Assembly (NCBI GenBank): GCA_012032075.1
Contig: JAAURU010000262.1
Coordinates: 1-5,622, forward strand
DNA length: 5,622 bases
Reading direction: 5' to 3'
Source of the DNA: Flavobacterium sp.
Lineage (GTDB): Bacteria; Bacteroidota; Bacteroidia; Flavobacteriales; Flavobacteriaceae
The notes below the pieces were generated by a model. The model was not told the origin of the DNA. It made no database searches and saw only the letters and a list, made by a program, of their open reading frames with translations. Both the position numbers and the translations under genes were made by a program. This document shows, piece after piece, positions 1 through 4,518 of the stretch; the first letter of the stretch is position 1, and each line of letters starts with the position of its first letter.

Positions 1-95
1 TCAAAATCAAATTTTTGTTTATATCACACTACCCCTATATGCTTTCGGAATTTCGAAGTAAACTTAAAACTCGTAAACATTAATCAATCACATTT

Positions 96-116
96 CACTA
101 ATTACTAATCACTAAA
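96..116. repeat. Heptanucleotide tandem repeat, YACTAAT x3
   Basis: Three adjacent 7-base units, CACTAAT (96-102), TACTAAT (103-109) and CACTAAA (110-116), sit immediately upstream of the mnmE promoter-like box. The unit length is the same as in the two arrays after mnmE (1614-1655 and 1660-1679), although the unit sequence differs. The function is unknown. Three short AT-rich units could arise by chance, so the call rests partly on the recurrence of the 7-base period. Confidence 0.5.
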
Positions 117-123
117 AAAACTT

Positions 124-131
124 TATCTTTG
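124..131 (+). promoter_or_regulatory. Bacteroidota -7 box (TATCTTTG) upstream of mnmE
   Basis: TATCTTTG matches the TAnnTTTG -7 consensus of the primary sigma factor of Bacteroidota exactly. It lies 17 bases before the mnmE ATG, so transcription would begin only about 10-12 bases upstream of the start codon. No convincing TTG/TTTG -33 element is seen at the usual 17-23 base distance, so this is a half-supported promoter. The remaining upstream sequence (1-95) shows no gene that I can support. Confidence 0.4.
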
Positions 132-148
132 CCACATAATTTGTTAAA

Positions 149-1563
149 ATGATTCCACAAGAAACTATTGTTGCGCTTGCTACTCCATCTGGAGCTGGTG
201 CTATTGCTGTAATTCGATTATCTGGTGCAGCAGCGATAAGTATTGCTTCAAATGTATTTCAATCGGTTTCTGGTAAGGACATTAGTAAACAAAAAACACA
301 TACCATACATTTAGGTCATGTTGTTGATCCTTCGACAAGCTCAGGACAAGTTGAAAAAATTTATGACCAAGTACTGCTTTCTATTTTCAAAGGACCTAAT
401 TCTTATACTGGTGAAAATGTAGTCGAAATTTCCTGTCACGGTTCCACTTTTATCCAACAACAAATTATCCAATTATTACTTCGTAAAGGAGCAAAAATGG
501 CTCAAGCAGGTGAATTTACACTTCGTGCTTTTTAAATGGCAAATTAGATTTATCACAAGCGGAAGCCGTTGCCGATTTAATTGCCAGTGATAATGAAGCG
601 AGTCACCAAATAGCCATGCAACAAATGCGTGGTGGCTTTTCTAATGAGATTGCCAAACTACGAGAAGAATTACTAAATTTTGCTTCTTTAATCGAATTGG
701 AATTAGACTTTGCAGAAGAAGATGTAGCATTTGCCGATAGAGTTGCTTTTCATGAATTATTGAATCGTATTGAATTTGTACTAAAACGATTAATTGATTC
801 TTTTGCTGTTGGCAACGTAATTAAAAATGGAATTCCTGTTGCAATTGTGGGTGAACCCAATGTGGGAAAATCGACTTTATTAAATGCTTTGTTGAATGAA
901 GAAAGAGCGATAGTTTCAGATATTGCTGGAACCACTCGCGATACCATTGAGGATGAATTAGTCATTGAAGGGATTGGTTTCCGTTTCATTGATACAGCAG
1001 GTATTCGGGAAACTAAAGATGTAGTGGAAAGCATTGGAATACAAAAAACCTTTGAAAAAATTGAACAAGCACAGGTGGTTTTGTTTATTTTGGATGGAAG
1101 CTGGATGATGGAAGCTGGAAGTTTAGAAGCAGTGAAAATTGAATTTGAAAAAATAAAAAATAAGTTTCCTTTAAAACCCGTTGTGGTCATTGCAAATAAA
1201 GCCGATTTGCTTTCGGAAGACCAAAAAAACAATATACAAGCTACAATAAACAATATACAATTCTTAAGTGCTAAACAAAAAACAGGTATCGACGAATTAA
1301 AAAACACCCTACTCTCATTTGTAAACACAGGAGCTTTGCGCAATAATGAAACCATAGTAACTAATACACGTCATTACGATTCCTTATTAAAAGCGTTGGA
1401 AGAAGTACAAAAAGTAAAATGGGGCTTAAATTCTGGCATCTCTTCCGATTTAATGGCTATTGATATTAGACAGGCTTTGTTTTATTTTGGTGAAATTACT
1501 GGTGAAGTGACTAATGATGAATTGCTAGGGAATATTTTTGCTAATTTTTGTATTGGGAAGTAG
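149..1563 (+). pseudogene. mnmE: tRNA modification GTPase MnmE, frameshifted
   Basis: MnmE (TrmE) works with MnmG to place the carboxymethylaminomethyl group on U34 of certain tRNAs, using GTP and a folate one-carbon donor in the cytoplasm. All family regions are present if one base is restored: the N-terminal folate-binding domain (1-120, with ATPSGAGAIAVIR and GPNSYTGE), the helical domain, and the G domain with GEPNVGKST (235-243), GTTRD (261-265), DTAG (282-285), NKAD (350-353) and SAK (374-376). The protein ends in the family's C-terminal CIGK (468-471), whose Cys is needed for modification. The corrected length is 471 residues, normal for the family. The frame breaks in a run of five Ts (529-533): GCT TTT TAA should read GCT TTT TTA AAT, so one T is missing. 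The downstream reading frame is intact to the TAG at 1561. The break could be a true mutation, a sequencing error or, less likely, recoding. The family assignment is near certain; functionality is not. Confidence 0.95.
329..346. repeat. Dispersed short repeat inside mnmE (encodes PSTSSGQ)
   Basis: CCTTCGACAAGCTCAGGA is, from memory, the core of a short repeat scattered in many copies through Bacteroidota genomes (often seen as the reverse complement, TCCTGAGCTTGTCGAAGG). Here it is in frame within mnmE and encodes residues 61-67, PSTSSGQ, between the conserved GHVVD and the IYDQVLLSIF strand. Flavobacterial MnmE proteins as I remember them are about seven residues shorter at this point. Only one copy is in this window, so the repeat identity rests on recall. 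Confidence 0.6.
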
Positions 1564-1613
1564 GTTTTTGTAGTTATCAGTATTTATTTCAGCTCATTTT
1601 ATACCCGAAAAAC

Positions 1614-1655
1614 TGTAGATTGTAAATTGTAAAATGTAGAGTGTAAATTGTGGAC
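1614..1655. repeat. Heptanucleotide tandem repeat, TGTARAT x6
   Basis: Six contiguous, gapless 7-base units run from 1614 to 1655. Units include TGTAGAT (1614), TGTAAAT (1621), TGTAAAA (1628), TGTAGAG (1635) and TGTAAAT (1642), with a degenerate last unit TGTGGAC (1649). All six begin with TGT in exact register. The array lies 50 bases past the mnmE stop codon. I know of no established function for such intergenic heptad arrays. Confidence 0.75.
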
Positions 1656-1659
1656 TAAA

Positions 1660-1679
1660 CACTGAATACTGAAACTGAG
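1660..1679. repeat. Second heptanucleotide repeat, NACTGAA x3
   Basis: Directly after the TGTARAT array there are CACTGAA (1660-1666), TACTGAA (1667-1673) and ACTGAG (1674-1679). This is a different unit with the same 7-base period. It is short and imperfect, and is reported because it adjoins the longer array. Confidence 0.5.
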
Positions 1680-1716
1680 CATTGACTCCTATACTTATCG
1701 TCTATCCTTTTTAAGT

Positions 1717-1741
1717 ACTTATTTGTTTTATAAAAATAAGT
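1717..1741. terminator. AT-rich inverted repeat between convergent genes, possible terminator
   Basis: ACTTATTT (1717-1724) and AAATAAGT (1734-1741) form a perfect 8-bp stem around a 9-base loop. It sits just past the stop codon of the minus-strand 62-residue gene and downstream of mnmE. The stem is nearly all A/T. There is only a broken T tract after it on the plus strand (TTGTATTATTTT) and none on the minus strand, so a terminator role is tentative. Confidence 0.35.
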
Positions 1742-1746
1742 TTGTA

Positions 1747-1935
1747 TTATTTTACAAATCGTTCTACATCGTTTATTTCTATGCCCATGTATTCGCAAAA
1801 TTCTTGAAAGGTAACTACCTGGTGTTTTTCTTTGTTTAGCTTTCTTTTAATATTTACTATAATATTTCTGCTTTGTCGCTCGCTTTTTCCTGTTATTATT
1901 TGGATGTCTTTTGGGTAAATGCATATTCTATTCAT
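1747..1935 (-). CDS. Small putative helix-turn-helix protein (62 aa)
   Basis: A 62-residue, lysine/arginine-rich protein starting MNRICIYPKDIQ. I recognise it as a recurring small flavobacterial protein of unknown function rather than as a named family. Residues 8-31 (PKDIQIITGKSERQSRNIIVNIKR) contain a pattern typical of short helix-turn-helix DNA readers of the excisionase/MerR-like kind: a helix, a Gly-Lys-Ser turn and a basic recognition-like helix. Residues 42-61 (TFQEFCEYMGIEINDVERFV) look like a second small helical unit. There is no signal peptide or membrane segment. On the minus strand the ATG at 1935 follows a purine-rich AAAAAGAAAG, which supports this start. The gene is transcribed away from the 249-residue gene across a spacer containing an 11-bp tandem repeat, so it may bind there. 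That is inference. The coding call is good; the DNA-binding role is moderate. Confidence 0.8.
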   Translation of the reverse strand: MNRICIYPKDIQIITGKSERQSRNIIVNIKRKLNKEKHQVVTFQEFCEYMGIEINDVERFVK

Positions 1936-1998
1936 GTCTTTCTTTTTTTACTGTTCTACTTCCTTTTCTTCTTTATGGGTTGTTACTGCACTTATCCT

Positions 1999-2042
1999 CG
2001 GCTTTGGTACGGCTTTAATACAGCTTTGATACGGCTTAGTAT
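1999..2042. repeat. 11-bp tandem repeat, CGGCTTTGATA x4
   Basis: Four contiguous 11-base units with no gaps: CGGCTTTGGTA (1999-2009), CGGCTTTAATA (2010-2020), CAGCTTTGATA (2021-2031) and the degenerate CGGCTTAGTAT (2032-2042). The 11-base period is close to one DNA helical turn, so every unit faces the same side of the helix, as in operator or iteron arrays. It lies 64 bases upstream of the 62-residue gene start on one side and 214 bases upstream of the 249-residue gene on the other. Confidence 0.8.
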
Positions 2043-2210
2043 TTTTTCATTGAACAATTTTCATTCCAATTATTTGTAGGAATTATCTATTAACATTTTT
2101 TTAGCATTGCTTTTGGTCTTTTTCGGCAAAAAAGGCATTATTAGTTAGTTACGGCAATGGTGGGTTCTTTTTTTTGGCTTTTGGCATTGTGCTTGCTTTT
2201 AGTTTTACAA

Positions 2211-2226
2211 GTGATTTTGAGATCAC
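2211..2226. repeat. Short inverted repeat upstream of the 249-aa gene
   Basis: GTGAT (2211-2215) and ATCAC (2222-2226) pair perfectly around TTTGAG. It is 30 bases before the ATG at 2256, where an operator or a 5'-leader hairpin could act. The stem is only 5 bp, so significance is low. Confidence 0.3.
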
Positions 2227-2255
2227 CTTATTGTTTTATTTTTAAATTATATACA

Positions 2256-3005
2256 ATGGCAAAAGCTAATGGAATTATCAAGATTGAAGGTACGGTTGAG
2301 GACTTAACTTTCTACAAGAAAGACGGGAAGAATTATGTTCGAAAAAAAGGGGGCATTTCTAAGGAGCGTATTGAGAATGATGCGAATTTTGTTCGTACTC
2401 GTGAAAACAACAACGAGTTTGGGCATAGTGGTACGAGTGGTAAAGTGCTTCGTTTGGCTTTAGGGAATTTGGTTTTTAAGGCAAAAGACAGTAAACTTTC
2501 TAGTCGTTTGCTAGGCATGATGTCTCGCGTTAAAAACTTAGATTTGGTTTCGTCTAGGGGTTTGCGAAAAGTGGGTGTTGGTTTATCTACTCCAGAAGGT
2601 AAACAGGAATTAAAAGGGTTTGATTTTAATGCCAATGCTCCTTTCCAGTCAGTGTTTTTTGCTCCTTTTACGCTAGACATTAGTACAGGAAGTATTAGTA
2701 TTCCCAATTTTATTCCTGCTGAACAATTGCAGTTTCCGCAAGGAGCTACGCATGTGAGTTTGCAAAGTGCTGTATTGGCAATTGATTTTGAAACAGAGGT
2801 ATCGGAGTTAGCTTATAGTACAGCTGTTAACTTACCTATCAATTTAACGGCTGTCTCTCCTACTCTAACTCCTTCTAGCGTGCCAACGGGTACGGGTGTA
2901 CAGTTGTTTTTAATTACGATTGCTTTTTATCAAGAAGTAAATGGTGTGCAGTATTCTTTAAAAAATGAGGCTTATAATGTCTTGCATATTTTAGAAATTA
3001 TGTAA
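2256..3005 (+). CDS. Conserved flavobacterial protein of unknown function (249 aa)
   Basis: This 249-residue protein belongs to a type I have seen repeatedly in Bacteroidota without an assigned function. The recognisable parts are the start MAKANGIIKIEGTVEDLTFY, a basic stretch (KKDGKNYVRKKGGI, 21-34), RTRENNNEFG (47-56), and a C-terminal FYQEVNGVQYSLKNEAYN (224-241). The middle (120-200) is rich in alternating hydrophobic/Ser/Thr segments and probably forms beta strands. There is no signal peptide, membrane helix or catalytic motif I can name. The frame is open upstream to an ATG at 2157, but the extra 33 residues are a hydrophobic translation of T-rich spacer and homologues as I recall them start MAK/MAR, so I chose 2256. 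A strong terminator at 3026 ends it as a single-gene unit. It is divergent from the 62-residue putative DNA-binding gene, which suggests a regulatory link. The coding call is firm; function is unknown. Confidence 0.88.
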   Translation: MAKANGIIKIEGTVEDLTFYKKDGKNYVRKKGGISKERIENDANFVRTRENNNEFGHSGTSGKVLRLALGNLVFKAKDSKLSSRLLGMMSRVKNLDLVSSRGLRKVGVGLSTPEGKQELKGFDFNANAPFQSVFFAPFTLDISTGSISIPNFIPAEQLQFPQGATHVSLQSAVLAIDFETEVSELAYSTAVNLPINLTAVSPTLTPSSVPTGTGVQLFLITIAFYQEVNGVQYSLKNEAYNVLHILEIM

Positions 3006-3025
3006 TCTTATGAAAGTCTTTTTTT

Positions 3026-3067
3026 AAACTCCTTGTTTCTTATAGCAGGGAGTTTTTTTGTTTTTTT
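3026..3067 (+). terminator. Intrinsic terminator of the 249-aa gene
   Basis: AAACTCCTTG (3026-3035) pairs with CAGGGAGTTT (3046-3055) as a 10-bp stem with one G-U pair and a 10-base loop. It is followed by a T tract (3053-3067) broken by a single G. It starts 21 bases after the stop codon and is the clearest terminator in the window. Confidence 0.9.
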
Positions 3068-3140
3068 ATTATTCCTGTCCTCCCCAAAAAAACCCTTTTA
3101 AACTAAAAGTACGTATAAACACGGACATAAAAAGGCAAAA

Positions 3141-3160
3141 AATACGTATAAATACGTATT
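3141..3160. promoter_or_regulatory. Perfect inverted repeat, likely operator
   Basis: AATACGTAT (3141-3149) and ATACGTATT (3152-3160) are exact reverse complements separated by AA. Each half itself contains the palindrome TACGTA. A further TACGTA occurs upstream at 3110-3115. The right half overlaps the presumed -33 TTG (3159-3161) of the next gene, the usual position for a dimeric repressor or response-regulator site. Confidence 0.65.
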
Positions 3161-3189
3161 GACTGGTGTTTAATTAAAGGCTAATTTTA
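3159..3189 (+). promoter_or_regulatory. Probable promoter of the signal-peptide gene
   Basis: TTG (3159-3161) and TAATTTTA (3182-3189) are 20 bases apart, matching the spacing of Bacteroidota -33/-7 promoters. The -7 box departs from TAnnTTTG only at its last base or so. Predicted transcription would start near 3195, about 30 bases before the ATG at 3228. Confidence 0.45.
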
Positions 3190-3227
3190 TACAACACTAA
3201 AAGTCTAACTAATTAAAATCAAACAAC

Positions 3228-4359
3228 ATGAAAAAATTATTACTTCTATTTGCACTAATATGTATAAGTGTAAAAACAAATGCCCAACTAGTACAGTCTA
3301 TAAATAAAGAGTATAGTTCAGATTATAAAAAAGCAAAAAAAACCATACTAAAAGAAGACACCATAATAAAAAATGAAAATCATGAATTATTAAAAATTAG
3401 TGATACTATTATTGACCCTTATGCTGCTTATCGATTTCAAAATATTTGTATCGATTCTATTAAACATCTAGAAAAAATAAGAACAACATTAATCGCTATT
3501 GGCAAAACAGACTCTATTAAAAGAACAGTCATAGTGCCGAGTTATATTAATACTAAATCTATTGAACTAACTAAAAAAATTAAAGCCTATAGTAAAGCTA
3601 GAGATTACTTTGGAGCTATAAACGCTCTAGATGGCTCACCAAGATTTGGCAGGAGATTTTTTCCGTTAAGAAACATAGCGCAAGCGCAAAGATTCTATTT
3701 AGAAAGTACAGAAGGAGAAAAAAAAGTTTCATTTATAAAAGATGTCTCCTATCATAATAACTTTGCTGGTTCAAATACCTTAAATTCTTCCATACTTACC
3801 GCTGTTTTTCCTTTTTTTAATAGATACATACCTCTAAAAATTAATGTAGCTTCCACCATCACTCAAAATAATGATACCATTACTACCAAAGCAGTTTTCT
3901 GACAAAATCCCAAGAGGAGGTTTATTTAATGTTGGATTAACCTATACGCTATTCTATTCTAATTGGAAATACATTGATAATAATTCGGTAGTTGTATATA
4001 TGCCTCTCGAAACCCGATTTCATTTAGATGGTGTAAAAAACGATGAAAACTTAAACGATACCTTTTTTTATAATGAAATTTCTTCTGCTCTATATTTAAG
4101 TTTTGATCTATTACAAAATAAGGAAAACTCAGATGTAGCAACGCTATTTGTAGCCGGAAAATTATCATACTTTAATGGAGGAAGCCAATTTTCAGAAAAA
4201 ACTAAATGAAAATAAATTCAGCTTATTTCAGCTTAATACAGGATAAAAATAGCTAAAAAATTTACTTTAGCTATAAATATGCCTTTAGGAAGTTCTTCTA
4301 AAGCATTTTTAGCCAATCAAAATGCCTCGCTTATACTAGTATTTGAATCTGGAAATTAA
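3228..4359 (+). pseudogene. Secreted/envelope protein gene broken by three frameshifts
   Basis: The 5' part encodes a clear Sec signal peptide: MKK, a Leu-rich core, then a NAQ end with likely cleavage between A19 and Q20, typical of Bacteroidota exported proteins. The first frame stops at 3900 after 224 codons. The next frame continues sensibly from about 3898 (SDKIPRGGLFNVGLTYTLFY) to a stop at 4207. A third piece (4202-4243, LNENKFSLFQLNTG) and a fourth (4243-4359, from IKIAKKFTLAINMPLG to LILVFESGN) complete it. Joined, it is about 375 residues. Alternating polar/hydrophobic stretches near the end (LFVAGKLSYFNGG, FTLAINMPLG, SLILVFESGN) suggest an outer-membrane beta-barrel-like region. 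I do not recognise the family. The shifts fit one extra T in 3896-3899, one extra A in 4196-4201 and one missing base near 4243. It is either a decaying gene or a poorly sequenced one. Confidence 0.7.
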
Positions 4360-4394
4360 AAAAGCTATTTAAATGGATTTACATTATGAAAAAC

Positions 4395-4414
4395 CGTAAA
4401 TAAATCGATTTACG
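4395..4414. repeat. Inverted repeat / stem-loop 1 upstream of hsdM
   Basis: CGTAAAT (4395-4401) and ATTTACG (4408-4414) form a perfect 7-bp stem with a 6-base loop. It lies 36 bases after the end of the broken envelope gene. No T tract follows, so it is not an obvious terminator; it could be an operator or part of a structured RNA. Confidence 0.5.
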
Positions 4415-4432
4415 ATTACTATCCTTGTAAAA

Positions 4433-4456
4433 ACCCGTAGAAATGCCTGTATGGGT
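4433..4456. repeat. Inverted repeat / stem-loop 2 at the hsdM promoter
   Basis: ACCCGTA (4433-4439) pairs with TATGGGT (4450-4456) as a 7-bp stem with one G-U pair and a 10-base loop. It ends one base before the presumed -33 TTG (4458-4460) of hsdM. That position suits an operator or the end of an upstream transcript. Confidence 0.5.
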
Positions 4457-4457
4457 A

Positions 4458-4488
4458 TTGATATAATGGTTTATTTTTGGTAGGTTTG
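4458..4488 (+). promoter_or_regulatory. Bacteroidota promoter of hsdM
   Basis: TTG (4458-4460) and TAGGTTTG (4481-4488) are separated by 20 bases, an exact match to the -33 TTG / -7 TAnnTTTG arrangement. Transcription would start near 4494, about 25 bases before the hsdM ATG. A second exact box, TATTTTTG (4472-4479), lacks a properly spaced TTG and is the less likely alternative. Confidence 0.65.
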
Positions 4489-4518
4489 AGGAAAATGATT
4501 TTTAAGAAAAAATAAATA

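Larger units (their letters stand above)
1936..2255. promoter_or_regulatory. 320-base divergent spacer with tandem repeats
   Basis: This non-coding spacer lies between the minus-strand 62-residue gene and the plus-strand 249-residue gene, and must hold the promoters for both. It contains the 11-bp repeat array (1999-2042), T-rich tracts and a 5-bp-stem inverted repeat (2211-2226) close to the downstream start. I found no exact TAnnTTTG box on either strand at a suitable place. The nearest plus-strand candidate is TATTTTTA (2237-2244), 17 bases after a TTG at 2217-2219, which is weak. Confidence 0.5.

Noticed and set aside
750..1355. Minus-strand 201-codon frame
   Set aside because: It lies fully antisense to the conserved G domain of mnmE, with no recognisable protein features.
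616..1563. Independent 315-aa GTPase gene starting at the ATG at 616
   Set aside because: Family sequence continues upstream of 616 to the frameshift, so this is the C-terminal part of mnmE and not a separate gene.
1614..1679. CRISPR-like array
   Set aside because: Units are 7 bases and contiguous, with no spacers and no cas genes nearby.
1873..2079. Plus-strand 68-codon frame with very hydrophobic content
   Set aside because: It overlaps the start of the 62-aa gene in antisense and runs through the tandem repeat; its composition simply reflects the T-rich strand.
2157..2255. Longer start for the 249-aa gene giving a hydrophobic 33-residue N-terminal extension like a signal anchor
   Set aside because: The extension is a translation of T-rich spacer, and the conserved protein as I recall it begins MAK/MAR at 2256.
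2333..2707. Minus-strand 124-codon frame
   Set aside because: Antisense shadow of the 249-aa gene.
3959..4168. Minus-strand 69-codon frame
   Set aside because: Antisense to the broken envelope gene, whose plus-strand translation is coherent.
4448..4460. Possible second copy of the mnmE 3'-end attachment site
   Set aside because: TGTATGGGTATTG shares only scattered bases with TGTATTGGGAAGTAG and does not align without gaps.
4495..4515. Six-codon leader frame (MIFKKK) after GAGG, just upstream of hsdM
   Set aside because: The predicted transcription start near 4494 would exclude its ribosome binding site, and the A-rich peptide has no attenuator-like features.
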